From NCBI GenBank assembly GCA_014871385.1, contig CM026428.1:8394798-8458797 (forward strand): 64,000 nucleotides of DNA, in the 5' to 3' direction. Both the position numbers and the translations under genes were made by a program. The notes beneath the pieces were generated by a model. It made no database searches. It worked only from the letters and a program-made list of their open reading frames with translations, and was not told where the DNA came from. Numbering within the stretch: the first letter of the stretch is position 1; every line of letters starts with the position of its first letter. This document shows, one piece after another, positions 1-12,636 of the stretch. This DNA is from Ceratodon purpureus (Eukaryota; Streptophyta; Bryopsida; Pseudoditrichales; Ditrichaceae).

Positions 1-165
1 AAACAGAGTACTCAGATCAGGTCACGGCAGTTTACCCTGCCCAAGGCAATTTCCACTCTCTGCGACACAACAATCAATACCGGTATTCTTGACACGAGCT
101 GAAGGCTGTGTTGAAGGTCAGTCAACAACCAAGACGCCCATCATAGACACGTTGTGGAAACTTAC

Positions 166-990
166 TTTAGGAGGGTTCCTTTTCACAAGAACAAGGAGTG
201 TCTGCAGAATGAGATTGGAGAAACGACGAGGGCCAATTGGACATACTCAATTAACCTGTAATAGAATTCCAAAAGCATAATAAAGTATATTCACATCGTG
301 GAAAGACATACTAGACACCCTTCAACTTGCAAGCGGTCAAAATCCATTCGAAAGAGACATGTTAATAATCAGAAACAAATGTCTACATCTAATATCATCA
401 GTCAAACTCACCTTCGATGTCATCTAGGATGATAATACTGAAGGGAGACTTGTAAGCATCCTCAAACACCTGTAAAGCCATTGCAACCAAGCTTCATCAC
501 GACGACATACTTACATCAGAGTGCTACCCAACAAGATTACTCTTTAAAAAAAAATAAAAAAAATAAAAAAAATTAGATTACTGACAAGAAAAGTACCTCG
601 ACAATCCTAGAGACCTTCGTTGGACTCTTGCAAACCAACCATGGTCTCTGCTGATACCTGTACATATATTGTCAGCTACAACAACATAACAACTAACACC
701 ACAAAAAAAAATGCTTAATTGAGGGATATGAACTTACAGTTTCAATGGAGAACCCACTGTCGATAGCAATTTTAGCTGCTATTGTCGACTTTCCCCTGCA
801 CATGCTCCAACACCAACAAGTCAAAACATTAAAAAATTCCAAATGTCAAAAAAGATATTTTAAACTATACCTATACTTACGTATGAGGTGGGCCTCCTAA
901 GAGACATGTCATAAGGGGTGTATCCACTGTCTTGAGTTGCTTAACGAGCAATTCTCCTTTTCTCAAAAACCCAGATAGAGCTTCAATTCG
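166..990 (-). pseudogene. NSF/SEC18 vesicle-fusing ATPase, D2-domain fragment (decayed)
   Basis: Five short exons on the minus strand encode part of the second AAA domain of N-ethylmaleimide-sensitive factor, the ATPase that disassembles SNARE complexes. Approximate exons are 881-990, 738-795, 597-657, 412-469 and 166-255, all with GT-AG borders. Exons 1 and 2 join to give a Walker A motif GPPHTGKST. Exon 3 starts VSAETMVGLQES, exon 4 reads VFEDAYKSPFSIIILDDIE (Walker B), and exon 5 carries RFSNLILQTLLVLVKR. Exon 3 is 61 nt where 60 are expected, so it has a one-base insertion, and exon 5 also needs a frame change near its start. The rest of NSF is absent: the 5' side runs into a 24-bp minisatellite and the 3' side is not recognisable up to the window edge. 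This is a genomic (intron-containing) gene fragment, now a pseudogene. The family assignment is firm; whether a transposon moved it is unknown. Confidence 0.8.
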
Positions 991-995
991 TAGCA

Positions 996-1112
996 GTGAC
1001 TTCACCGAGAGCCATGCCCGTGACTTCACCGAGAGCCATGCCCGTGACTTCACCGAGATCCATGCCCGTGACTTCACCGAGATCCATGCCCGTGACTTCA
1101 CCGAGATCCATG
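996..1112. repeat. 24-bp minisatellite, about five copies
   Basis: The unit GTGACTTCACCGAGAGCCAT + GCCC is repeated head to tail about five times, with G/T variation (GAGAGCC or GAGATCC). It abuts the 5' side of the first recognisable NSF exon. The 24-bp period is a multiple of three, so ORFs run through it on both strands and give artificial repeat peptides. Confidence 0.9.
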
Positions 1113-1425
1113 ATAACTGAGTTTATATAACTCGTCTCGAACCGCACCACCACTCCTGAGCTGCACTGCACGCTCGTATGCAAACACCCGACAACCTACC
1201 CTCCCAAACAACCAATTCCATATTAAGCCTAAACTAAACTCAAATTCGATACTCTTCCAACAACATACCACTCGAAATTGAATGAATGAATCTCAGTAAA
1301 ACAGACTTCCTCTCCTATATCCTAGACGTACAGAAACAAGCAATCACAAACACTACACATTGCCATAGATCGTGGGGAAATACACGCGATAGACAGAAAT
1401 CAGATGACGGCATCTAAACTGGTCC

Positions 1426-1816
1426 CAAACAACAAACGAAATGAACAACCCAATTCATCACCCCTCAGCTGCAGCTCAGCTCCGAAGAATTTGACGATTC
1501 TGCGAAGAAGAGCGAAATGGGCGCTGTAGACGACAATTGCAGACATGTATGAACCCATATTACACTCAATTTCACAAAACATACACCTACATCCTACCTC
1601 AGAACACCCCGCAACCAAGACTCAAACAACAAACGAAATGAACAACCCAATTCATCACCCCTCAGCTGCAGCTCAGCTCCGAAGAATTTGACGATTCTGC
1701 GAAGAAGAGCGAAATGGGCGCTGTAGACGACAATTGCAGACATGTATGAACCCATATTACACTCAATTTAACAAAACATACACCTACATCCTACCTCAGA
1801 ACACCCCGCACCGCAA
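1426..1816. repeat. 197-bp direct tandem duplication
   Basis: The segment beginning CAAACAACAAACGAAATG at 1426 recurs at 1623, so the offset is 197 bp. The copies stay almost identical to the end of the first one, with differences such as TTTCAC versus TTTAAC. The second copy also has a small CCGCA expansion near its end. No coding role is apparent. Confidence 0.85.
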
Positions 1817-2211
1817 CCAAGAGATCCACAAAAACAAATACAGAAAATATACTCCTACAGTAATATATCACACCCCTCCTTGCCCACAACAATCAGCCGA
1901 ATTCAAAAAACCTCAATCCCAACCGAGGCAAAAACACACCAAACCCCGAACAACGCAAACGATCCACTTGTCGAAGTTGTTGTCTGTTGCAGTCCCCCTC
2001 CCCAATGCCCTGCAAGTCTGCGCGATCCGCGCTGGCGATCCGCGCTGGCGATCTGGGACCTGGATCAAAAGTGTACAAAAAGTGCACAAATTAGCCGTTT
2101 AAGTAACGCAATCTCAATCAATGCGCTGATTAGGACTCAAAAAAACCAGAGGTCTCCCGTGACTTCTAATCAAACCTATGCTTCATATAATCGGCATCTG
2201 AAAATGCATTG

Positions 2212-2390
2212 ACAGAGAGTAAATCCTCCGAAACAGGGGTGAGTACTTTCAACATACCCTCAGTCATCTCCGGCATGTACTTTGCAAGTCGTGACTTCCC
2301 AGAACTAGAGGCAGAAGCAGTTGCACCCGACGATGGGCCAGGACTACCTGGGGAGGCGGTGGCACTTGTGGAAGCTACAATCCAGACAAT
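2212..2390 (-). other. Open minus-strand segment, possible terminal exon of an unknown gene
   Basis: Minus-strand reading from about 2390 to 2212 gives an open frame without a start codon. It is rich in Ser, Ala and Pro first, then contains SSGKSRLAKYMPEMTEGM and SVNAFSDADYMKHRFD before a stop. An AG dinucleotide lies just upstream and could be a splice acceptor. I do not recognise the family. It could be a last exon or chance, and I see no supporting neighbours. Confidence 0.25.
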
Positions 2391-3642
2391 ACGAACTCAT
2401 TAATAATTGCTAGCAAATTATATGTTTGTGTGACTCACTTGGGACACCTAGCCCATTACAGCTCAAGAATAAAGGCTTTTGTGCCTTACAAATACAAGAT
2501 TACCTTCTCAATAAGCTGAAACCATTACTCTGAGGGTGTTCGTAAAAGCGTCATGCAACAAGCGAACAGAGATAACGAGGCTCAAGAGGTGAGACGACAT
2601 CCACTCTACTGTGCAAGTCCCCCGTGTGATCGAAAAGATATAACTTACTTGATGGGCACTGCTCAACAAGGGGAGGTGGTGCTGATGGACACTGATCAAC
2701 AACGGGAGGTGGTGCAGGCATTAGTGCAGATTTTATGGCCTGTTGGCAAAGTCCGGCGCAAAACAAATATAAAAATTAGCATCATATAAGAAAACACTCC
2801 AATTTTATGGACAATTCCCAACGTAACACCCACACCACATTTGAGAAAATCATTCCAGCTTTGCCTCACCCTCAGTCTTCTCTGAAGATAACCTGTTACC
2901 ACTTCTAAGGAGCATCTAATTTTCTCATAATAAAGTCAGAGCATGGAAGCTAGAGATTGCTAGGAGGCCCCGAAAACCAATAGACACTGCCCTAACCCGC
3001 AACCGAGTTAGCTCTCTCCTTTAATGAACCGAGCCTAATAAACAAGACGACCACAGCTAGCTACACAAGAAAAAAAGCGCTCATCATTAGAATCCAATTC
3101 GAAACAAAAAGATGAGATCGTTAACGATGGAAATTACAGATTGCCCTCAAGAAACTCTGACACAGCCCAATTAGGTCACACATTACTCTCTCCTCGGCCA
3201 CTCGATCAGTTCGCAAAATATTTTCATACCCAAACTGCAAAACATTCCTCAACTAAACCGAATTCCCTCATCACAGCACTACTTCCCATCATTTCCACGC
3301 CTCAGACAAACTGCAACCATGCTGTATGTGCCAGATGACAAAATGCAAACTCCTCCAAGACTAACGCCGGTGCAAACAAAAATCCAACCCAATGAATTAC
3401 ACTACCAGACTAATCATACACTCCACCAAAAAACCCCAGGACCCCAATTGAACGCATTCCATCTGCAACATGCCCAGCATCGAAACCTAATTCATCATCC
3501 TCTACGCAACCAGCTCCCAAATCATTCTCCCACATCGAAAGACTCACCATGCTCATAGTCCCCACTCTCTCCCAACCATCATAATACTCACCATCATCCC
3601 ACACAGAAAACCATAAATACCAAGAGCAAGATCGACATAAAA

Positions 3643-4082
3643 CTACACCTGCTCATCCCCTTGCTCCACATCGATGATACTCTCCGTCCAACTCTTCACA
3701 ACAGACTCCTCCTCCGGCAAAGTCCACTTCAACCACTCCGCCCCCGCCCCAAACACCTCACTCGCAGCCACCGCCTCCGGCTCCCCAACTCCCCCCATTC
3801 CCACAAGAGCCCCTCCTCCTGCACCTCCTCCTGCACCTCCTCCTGCACCTCCTCCTGCATCTCCTCCTCCTCCTCCAGCATCATCATCCGGCCCATGTGA
3901 CAACTCCAACGACCCCCACGACTTCCACATGAGTAGAACCCCCCACTAAGCATACATGTGCAGCCCAAGCCCACGAGGGGAAGCACAGCGTGAATGCCAG
4001 GAGCTAATCCCGAGCTCCCCCTCCGCTCCACCTCCTCCCCTGGCAAGCCCGCGTGCATGAGCTTCGCCAGCCCCAGTGACAT
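3643..4082 (-). other. Uncharacterised minus-strand ORFs with Gly/Ala or Glu repeats
   Basis: Two overlapping minus-strand frames cross a (CTCCTCCTGCAC)n tract at about 3807-3880. One frame gives a Gly/Ala-rich repeat (GGGAGGGAGGG) followed by an acidic tail ending SWTESIIDVEQGDEQV. The other gives EEVQEEVQEE repeats after a hydrophobic stretch GIHAVLPLVGLGC. The repeat itself creates long open frames on both strands, so coding is uncertain. No family is recognised. Confidence 0.25.
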
Positions 4083-4714
4083 GCCAAAGCTTACTCACAA
4101 CTCAAGCGAAGTTAAGATAGACTCCCACAAACTGATCTTTCTCTCTCTCTCTGTGTGTCCTCTCCCAAAGCTGTCTGTCTGTCTGTCTCGCTCCACTTTG
4201 TTTGTGGTCTGTACGGCACTCGCCTCCCTTCTACGGCTTGGAGCGCCGCTCCCATGTACGGCGCCCCTAGACTCCCACCCCCACTCCATAGATCTATAAA
4301 AGCATCCCACCCACGATGATGTCACACCGATCGTGGGCGGTTCCAGAATCTACATCCCCTATATCACCCAGAAACCGTGACTGTACACGGAAAAACCCCG
4401 TAGATCAGCACAAAAAGTAGATTTAGCGAACCATGGTCGGTTTTAGGTGCCACTATAAGGTGTATTTTTAGAATTCAAATCAATCATATTTCATAGATGG
4501 TGACGTGGTTTACTGAGGGCCAAAACGCGTTACTATACCCAGAAGCGTGATCATCTACGAGAGTTTGTTGATTGGGGACTGGAGATCTAGGGGAATGGGA
4601 CAGGATAGTGGGACGGTGTGCGAGTTTTGGTGGGGCGTGTCGGGCACGTATGATGTTCACGCGGTGAGGTTTTGTTGGTTCACTCGGTGGGAGGGATCTA
4701 CGGGTTTTGGGATT

Positions 4715-4930
4715 TGGGTTGGTTCACTCACTCACTCACTCAGCCTGAGTCTGAGCGCCCCACATTCCAGTCCAGGGGTAACTTAGCTCACCATGGCCAT
4801 GGCGATCAGCTGCTAATTGGAGTTAGTGTGCTAATCATGCTCTGGTGTGTGAGTGGAATCATGTGATTAGATTTAGACAATTGGGATTGATGATGGAATG
4901 AGGGAGGGAGGGAGGGAGGGAGAGAGATGG
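4715..4930. repeat. Two simple-sequence tracts
   Basis: A (CACT)n tract lies at about 4724-4745 and a (GGGA)n tract at about 4899-4925. About 160 bp of unique sequence separates them. No gene is associated. Confidence 0.8.
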
Positions 4931-6046
4931 TGGGTGGGTGAGTGAGTACGTGTGTGTTGTTTTAGTAAGTTTTTTTTGGTTGATTTTTGTGAGTTTTGTT
5001 GATTTTGTGGGATGGGTGTGTTGTTGTTTGGGTTGTGAGCGCAGTGGCGATGGTGATTTTTTCTGAGTTGGCCTGCCACGTGGCGGGGGAGGGGTGTGGA
5101 GGGCTGCGGTGTGCTGGATTAGTAATTTAGTAGGTGAGTCGTGTGAGCTTGGCATAAAATGTGGGATTGTGTTGCTAGCTTCTTTTTCTCTCTCTTATAG
5201 ATTTATTTATTTTTGCTTTTAAATGATATGTATTTAAGCAGCAGGGGTTTATACCCGCACGTTAGATACCCCAATGTGGCCATGGGACATGTGGAGTTTT
5301 CATGGTAGGGGTAAAAATCGTCATTTTATCTAGATTTCTTAGATACACTTCTCCAATCTAAAAGCCAAATCCTTTTTCGGAACAATTATAAGAAATTTTG
5401 TATAAACAATCCTGGGCTATTTCAACTATTTTCAACTGTTTTCACTTGTTGAATTCCAATTGGTATTTCTGGAAATTGAGATAAATATCACTCCTAACTT
5501 CTCAGTTGGTCCTTGTAGTGTTCTCAGGTGCACGCCAGGAACTTTCTTACCTCGAGAGCAGGGGGAGGCGCCAAAACCTGGAAACGAAACGTAAGTTATT
5601 TATGTGAATGAAACATTGAGCAGAAGTTGGAATTCGAAAGAAGATGAGGTGTTTTGTGCCTTCATGGCTCCTCAGGAAGTGTGATGGGGATCTGCAAAGC
5701 TTGAGTGAGAAATCGAAGGGTGGCTTGCAGACCGTCTCTTCACCCAAAGGAACCTACACAGCATCTCCATCTGTGCTGCAAGGTATATTCCACTTGCCCC
5801 TAGAAGAGCTCAAGTTTAAGCCTTGACAAGACATTTAAGTGTTTATACTAAGGTAGCAGTACCCATTCCTGCCAGAATAAGGATTTTGGGAACCTGGGAG
5901 TGCAAAGAGCATGAAGTGAAATCATGAATGTGTTAGCAAATTGGAGAGGAAGTGCTTGGTCTTGGAATCAGAATTTTTGGAGGTAAGAGCAATTTTACAC
6001 AAATTTTTGAAGTGAAGGTGTTGTAGACACCTATTCATAACTCTAG
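4930..6046. other. Sequence left of the CACTA element, no recognised gene
   Basis: This stretch is low in coding signal. A short plus-strand ORF at 5644-5826 (60 codons) has no recognisable relatives. The last three bases, TAG at 6044-6046, are the left target duplication of the CACTA element that follows. Confidence 0.5.
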
Positions 6047-6991
6047 CACTAGTGGAATGGCTGTCACAGCCCTCGCAGCTGCCCTCCATTCTCACCTCGA
6101 CTTCGCTGGGTTCCTCGCTCGAGGGGTGAGAGTACAGTTTCGAGGAATCGGATGCCCATTTTTTTCTAAATCTGCGAATCGAGGTCCTGTGGGTCCAGCG
6201 CCTCCCTGCGCCTTTACAGCCACTCTCTGTCAGTATGGATGACTGGTACACAACGGGAACGTGGTAATTGCGGGGCAGGTAAATGTCCTGGATTCTGGAT
6301 GGATGACGGTGGTTCCTGTGATGTGTTCATCCTCATTGAGGTGTGTAATTATTCAGGTTGGTGAATACTGTACTAGAGATACCCGGGTTAACGAGTTCTG
6401 ATAACCGGTTGGATATCCACCAACGTATACCCTGTCGAGAACCAATTTGGTCGACAAAATTAAACATGTGGCACATGACCGGGTTCTGTGTATTGATATC
6501 CATTACTTGGTATCGATATCCTCATTTACATTCATTCCTGTTGATGACCGCATATCCGGTTCATGACCTCCATCCGCAGATAACCGTGGTTGATAACCGT
6601 CTGAGTGATACCCGTAAATCATGAGGGGAGCACGTGGGCCGCATCGGGGGCACATTCGATTAATTTAGGGTTTGAAATGCAATCAATATGGGATTCTGGG
6701 CGGTATGGCGTATGCATTGCCGGACGCTGTAGACAATGGTTTTTATTTTTTTGTTCTGCTTGAATTGGTTCTCGTGGGGCGGGTTAGAAGACTCTGGGAT
6801 GACGAGGTTGCAAGGTACACACATGGTTGGCATTCAAATACGTCGAAAACATAAACATTTTCCTTGCAGGCCCAGGTGTTGTAAGCAGAGTTGCACATAC
6901 AGAGGTCGGGTACAATATACAATAACCTCGACTGAGGTGGTCTGCTTATTGATGGTACTCATAATAGGGTAGAGAATCGTACATGGGGTGC

Positions 6992-9900
6992 TCATGTAGG
7001 AGCAGTTTTCCTGGTGGGTTTAGCAATTAGAAATCTGCTATCCCATTTTATATATACGTTAGAATACTTGGGCTTGACTACAGCATCCTTCAGTGTACAT
7101 AAATTCGGGTTGCGCTCCTCTGCATGGAGCAGACGGTGATTGCCAAGAAACACTTTGTGCACCTGGACCATCTGGTCACCATATCCGCAGAGGTGGCCGA
7201 ATTTTTGTGTCAGAGATTTCCAAGAGCCACCGGCCCTACCCTCTGCAACGATGTCGTCGCCTGCATCAGGGTGCAGGATCCAGCACGCACGAGAACAAGC
7301 TATGGCATCAGACTTCTCCTTTGGTGCGCACTTCGTTTGCTCTGGCCCGTCCATCAAGCTATCCCCCTGAATTGTATCCGTGGTCGCCCCGCGACTCCTC
7401 GTTGACACCCTACTGTCTACCATCGGGCTGCTGGTCAAGCATGCCGGCTGTGGAGATTCTGTGCATGGTGTCTGCGGGTTAGTGTCGGCACTTCCGTTGT
7501 TATCCCCTTTCATGACCTCCGTTTCTGAGACACCTCCAGAGGCATTCGTGCAATCGGTTCCTGGCCCCAAGTTTTCTTCATCTGCTGGCGTAATTCGAAC
7601 AGTTTCCGCCGTCATCCATGAAGGGGGGGACGGGAGATGGGATTGATGATCGCGAGGGCTGTTGGGTTGTACCATACCTGGGATAGCGATCCCGTTGTGC
7701 GTTGGAAAAACCGTACGGGACATGCCCCCCGGTACGTTGGGTGCAGATGGTATGGAATTCCTTGTCCCCGCAGCCGATGGATGTGCTGGACCTAGTTGTG
7801 ACGGTAGCAAAGAAGTCAACAACTCTTTTATGGATTGTTGGGTAAGAAGTACCTCGTTTATAACATATGCATTATTCGTGAGTTGTGTTGCCATGTCGTG
7901 AACTTGCGCCTCCATGGACCCCAATCGTGTAGAGAAATAGTCGGATGCGGTATTGGAAATATTATACGTCCCACCTCTATAGGTGTATTCCGGGGTGGAT
8001 GGTTGCTGCGGGAATCAGGCGTCACTGTGAGCATGCAGACATCACCATGATGAAATCAAAGACTGACAGGATTTAGGTCACTTACGTTAGGTAAAGGAGC
8101 GGTCCGATATTGCATTGGATTTCTTTCTTGGGCAGATCCGGACGTAGCTGCATATCCCTCTGGCCCGGTAGTCGTGGTGGTCGTGAAGGTGGGTTCGTCA
8201 GCGCTTGAGCCCGGAATAAGAGAACTCGGGAGTGTACTGCCACTTTGATTCGTGCCGTATGGTAAGTTTCCCCACCGTCGTATGTTGTGCTCTCCCATGT
8301 CCTGCTGAAATCTCATCCAAATGGGTAGTTCACAATCGTCATTACGTAATTAACTACTAATTGTTGAGGAAAATAAGGAAATCAGGCTAACGTTATCGCT
8401 ACTTGCAGGACCTAGAGAGCATACAGTCATTGAGGCTGCAATTTCACTACCTCTGGGCTCCTGTGGAAAGCCGAGATGTTCGAATTGTCATGAGGTGCCG
8501 CTTCGTGACCACTCTCTGCTGGATCGACGCTGGATGGATCCGATGGCTCACCTCCTGCACTCGCATTCCGTTTGGACTTCCTCTTTGCGTGGAGAGCTTT
8601 CATATCTTCAGTCTCAATCTTCCCCTCGGGACTTGACCACCACTCGCTCCATACAAGGTATGCTTCATCTGGCATGTCTGGATGCTGTTCACCAGACTGG
8701 GCTATAAAATATGCCTTGTACATCTTCCGGTCGTCAGCTAGAGCACCTTTCAAGAACTTGGAGACGTACTTCCGTGAGAGGGGATAAGTGAACCTGTATA
8801 CTAGTTCTAGCGACATCATAATGGCATCTATCACAGCTTTCCATTCTCCTTTTTTCCCAACATAGGATCTATATGAGAAATTAACACACCTGCGAGCTAA
8901 TGTGCGTACGGCATTGTGGAAAACTGTTTTCAGACCGATTACCTCCCCGCCAGGAGAAGTAGGAATGAGCGTACTCGGAGTTCTCTGCTCTGCGTGAGTC
9001 AGTTTCATCTCGGCCAGGTATGGAGATCTTACACTGTTTTGTAAACATCTTTTTTTGTTTAGTCTCTCCTTCTCTTCTCTGGCGCCTCTCTCCTGCTCTG
9101 CCATAGCGGTTAAACGGTCCCTTTCACGTTGGAGATGCAGTGTGGGCTCCGGTCCTGCTAGTGCTTGTACACTGGCCGTGTACAAAGGTGTAACATTCCG
9201 ATTAGAGGGCACGAGTCTGGGATGCGGGCGACATGGCGGGCTCTGGAGGGATCTTCGATGGTGCAATGTCTGTGGGCTAGGCAGATGCCCCTGGTCCTCC
9301 TGCCAAACCAAATCTCTTTGTTACTCAATCTAAGCATGACAACCGCGTGGAGACCCTGAACCGGACGAAGCAAAACCGTCAAATACTGTACACGATAGCA
9401 CGTACTGACTAATAGGCTTGGTGTTTTGACTACCAGGAGCACTAGGAGAAAGTGATGTGAAATCAACGATTGAATTAGGACGCACTACGGGATTCTTTGG
9501 AGAAGACACACATCGTTCCAGTTCCGGGAAAATATGGTTCAGGATAACTGTATGAAGGGTAGAATCACACCAGAAAAGTACGGGAGGATTATTGTACAGA
9601 ACAAATTTCAGTGCCATTGAAAACAGGAAAAATTCGAAAAATACGGAAGGAGTATCACATGCTCGAATAGTGCGACTGATGCTTTTGGTGAGAGAACTGT
9701 ACCTCGTAGTAACCAGTTCCAAGGTTTGGATCTGTAGATGCTGCCCTCTGGGCCGTTGCTGGAGTTCGAAACAACGGCTGGGTAGGTGGTCGCTGTCGAG
9801 AAAGGACGGGGAATTGACTGTAGGGTGCACCCGCCCCCGGCCCGGCGGAAGCATCGACCGCCATAGGTGTCTGGTACGTGCCATGTGACGTTTCTCCGGG

Positions 9901-10152
9901 GAACATGTTGCTGAGTTCGGGAATTTCATGCTCATTGAATTGAGCAGGAAATAAGTTAGGACGTTGTAACGGTCTATTCGACATGTCTGCAGAGATATCC
10001 TGAAAGCTACGGGAGTATAACTCTACTGATGAAACTGAGCTAGAGGAGTCTGATTCTGAGAGGAGACTACAAACTGGACTGAATATGAAGTTCGCATTCC
10101 AACTGCTGGTGGTGCACACCTTTTTGGATCGAGATGGACAGGCCGCCGCCAT
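6992..10152 (-). CDS. CACTA second protein (TNPA / Transposase_24-like), multi-exon
   Basis: Three long minus-strand open blocks (9655-10152, 8427-9311, 6992-7924), with a further open piece at 8056-8316, lie in series and appear to be exons of one gene starting MAAACPSRSKK at 10152. The middle block has a charged coiled-coil-like stretch (QRERDRLTAMAEQERGAREE) and then a globular part ending YLVWSEWWSSPEGK and ALHAKRKSKR. That pattern resembles the C-terminal signature of plant En/Spm Transposase_24/Ptta proteins, which bind element ends. The last block is Ser/Pro-rich and ends with a compact domain containing SWKSLTQKFGHLCGYGDQMV and SNVYIKWDSRFLIAKP. The gene is transcribed away from the transposase gene. 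Exact splice sites are not resolved, and the Transposase_24 link is by motif resemblance only. Confidence 0.55.
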
Positions 10153-11154
10153 TAGGGCTTGGTGGAAAAGAAAGGTGGATGGAAAAACGGCAGGTTAATG
10201 ATAGACGGATCTAAATATCAGCGCACTACAAAATAGGATAACACGACTCAGTGAATCGTCGCTTTCGAATAGGTTGATTGGATATCACTACGTCATAGAG
10301 GTGATCAAGAGATATGTCGCGACGAGGGGGGCTGGGGGGGGGGGGGTTCCGGGGGGTCCTCGGGGTCGGTTACGGAGTTGGTTTCCTTCGAGTTGGTTGT
10401 GGATCAGGAGTCCGGACGTGGCACTGTAGCTCTGTATGCATGTTGATGTATGGGCGACCTCGGATTCCATGTGAGTCTTTTCCTGAGATGGATACTTTGA
10501 GAATTGAACGCACTAAAAACGCTCACATCCGCTTATTTGGGGAAATCGCGGTCATGCAGCAAGTAGAAATCTTTAAGGATATTTCTGTGAGCCTTGTCGT
10601 TTATGGTCAGAGAGTAGGTTACGTCCATGGCCCTTGACTTTCTGTACATCTTCAAATAATTTAAGGTTACACAACAATTCGCGCTGGATTCGCCCGATAG
10701 CGTCGTGAAGGTATTCAGACTTTGAGGTCCGTGGTAAAGTGGTTATAACATATGTGCTTACTTTCTCATACACTGGGTCTCATTTCTTTGCAGAACTCTT
10801 ATTCAAGAAGGGGGAACGAGAACAACGAAGAGAATCATTGGCAGTTAGAGCATCACGTAAACGCAGTCGGAGGACTATGCGGTCTACGGAAACTTAAACA
10901 GTTGGAGGGGGCTAATCCTACCGAAGCAGATACAAGTTAAAGCATCTGAGTTGCTGACGCCTACAAATTTGCTGATGTCTGTAATTCGGAGCGACTATGG
11001 AATGAACAGGGGAGGAGTTCAACCAACCGGCGCGGGATCAGACTCTGCGATTACGTTTCTCTATGACCTGCATGGACGGGAAAAACGTACACTCACTCAG
11101 CGACGGTCTGATCTTGGAGTTTCTGAACTGTGTCTCCATTACTCTCTACGTCCA

Positions 11155-11535
11155 TTACTTATGGGCGTGGTCATGGAGAAGGGAAAAGCAAAGAGAAATA
11201 ACCTTCTCAGAATTGTTGCGGAATGTTGAAGCGATCCAACGTGCGGAGCGCGAATATTCGTGCAGCCAGGCGACGAGAATCCATTCGCGCCGGGATTCAA
11301 CAAACGCTCGCCATGGAGGACTAACCGATCGTATGGTAACAAGCGCAAGCAAACAATCCTCGGCATCGACGGACTCTATGATCTTTGGCCACAGCGTCTG
11401 AGTTATATCATCCTTCGGCAAGGCATGAAACATGGTGCTGGCTCGAACGCCCCTCGAAGGATCTTGCGCCATTGCGTCAGAGATGGTTCCCGACAGCGTA
11501 TTTGAGTTCATGTTCAGGGGCGGTTGGAGACACAT
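11155..11535 (-). CDS. Small CACTA-internal ORF with an F-box-like segment
   Basis: This 126-codon minus-strand ORF starts MCLQPPLNMNSN. It contains LPKDDITQTLWPKIIESV followed by LLALVTIRSVSPPWRAFV, a helix-rich leader with the spacing of an F-box, and ends in a basic helical region. It lies in the 2-kb stretch between the second-protein gene and another minus-strand ORF. The F-box idea is inferred from pattern alone. The opposite strand is also open here, so coding is uncertain. Confidence 0.3.
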   Translation of the reverse strand: MCLQPPLNMNSNTLSGTISDAMAQDPSRGVRASTMFHALPKDDITQTLWPKIIESVDAEDCLLALVTIRSVSPPWRAFVESRREWILVAWLHEYSRSARWIASTFRNNSEKVISLCFSLLHDHAHK

Positions 11536-11760
11536 GAGGTGCCAGGACGTCGACTAGAGAAGGATGAGAGAATCGCACAGGCCTGAAGAGGAAGAAGACG
11601 AGGATGCACTCTGAGGTCTGCACGAGGAGGTCGGATCATTGAATAGAACGGAAGATGAGAATGGACGGAGATTTCTAAAAAAGGGATACAGGACCTGCTA
11701 CAACAGCAAGCATTGATGTACAAGCGACGAATGCGTGGCGCGTAAGGAGACTTCTGATGA

Positions 11761-11804
11761 CATAACCTGTCACCATTGACGGCATAACCTGTCACCATTG
11801 ACGG
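11761..11804. repeat. 22-bp tandem duplication
   Basis: CATAACCTGTCACCATTGAC + GG occurs twice head to tail (11761-11782 and 11783-11804) inside the CACTA element, in non-coding DNA. Confidence 0.9.
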
Positions 11805-12081
11805 CATACAATAGGTTCAGCGCACCGAAATATCGGGCAACTACAAGTAATGTTTAATTAGAAGATCCTGACTTTACTTTTGCATATACAGTTAGAAATC
11901 GCTATTTCGAGGAGGCGTCGATAAAATCCTTCCTGACAAACATTCTCTTTTTTAAGAAAAAGATTAATTACGGGAATTCGTTATTGGGGCAATACTAGAA
12001 AAGTGTTTACATCGTGGACATCAGATACTGACTCAGGGCTTGGAATTGTAAGGTATGGGATATCCTACACGTGCCTCGAGA

Positions 12082-12636
12082 CTACGAAATGTCAACAATT
12101 TCTCCATCTTCGTCGCAGGCGGAACTAAGGTCCAGTATCTCCTCGGCTGAGTTCCTTGGGGAAGACAACGTATCGCTGGACTCACTACACTGAAGATTGC
12201 GATTTCTGTCTTCTTCAGGTCGAGGTGTCGCCCTTGGCCGTTTACAGTGTGCTTCATCCTCATCGAAGATCACACCCGTCGCGTTGAAAACCTCCACGAA
12301 CTCCCTGGTGCAAGCTGGTGTCCAAACGAATGCGAAGTCCGGATCCAACAGCATCAAGAAAGAGGAATGTGCGGGGAGGTCCGCCGCGGAGGGATTCAAC
12401 TCTTGGAAGTTGTAAACGCTGTCCAGCCAATTCAAGAGTTCTCTATCGGTCTTCGGCATTGGGCCTCCCTCACAGTCCTCCTTCCTGCCCGTATCGCTCC
12501 GTCGCCTCTTGTGCTTCTGTTGCTGGAGAACTCCTTTCCCCATCAAAGAAGTAACCGCTTCGGAGGGTTGGCCGTCACGTTCCATACTGAGCGCTGCTGT
12601 TACTAAAATGACGAAATCGACGAAGATGGTGTCCAC
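12082..12636 (-). CDS. Uncharacterised acidic protein inside the CACTA element
   Basis: This minus-strand ORF encodes 184 residues from the first ATG; a second Met (MERDGQPSEAV) about 17 codons in is an alternative start. It has a basic cluster KHKRRRSD that could be a nuclear signal. A central part contains RELLNWLDSVYNFQEL and LMLLDPDFAFVWTPACTREF, and the Ser/Glu/Asp-rich tail ends DEDGEIVDIS. I do not recognise the family. It may be part of a larger spliced gene with the minus-strand exon at 13056-13412. Confidence 0.45.
   Translation of the reverse strand: MDTIFVDFVILVTAALSMERDGQPSEAVTSLMGKGVLQQQKHKRRRSDTGRKEDCEGGPMPKTDRELLNWLDSVYNFQELNPSAADLPAHSSFLMLLDPDFAFVWTPACTREFVEVFNATGVIFDEDEAHCKRPRATPRPEEDRNRNLQCSESSDTLSSPRNSAEEILDLSSACDEDGEIVDIS

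Noticed and set aside
877..1183. Repeat proteins encoded by the 24-bp minisatellite on both strands
   Set aside because: The unit length is a multiple of three, so any frame without a stop in one unit stays open. There is no other evidence of coding.
6360..6630. Degenerate GATAACC/GATACCC-like motifs as a telomeric-type repeat
   Set aside because: Spacing and sequence are irregular and no unit repeats cleanly; this is just inside the CACTA left end and more likely diverged subterminal sequence.
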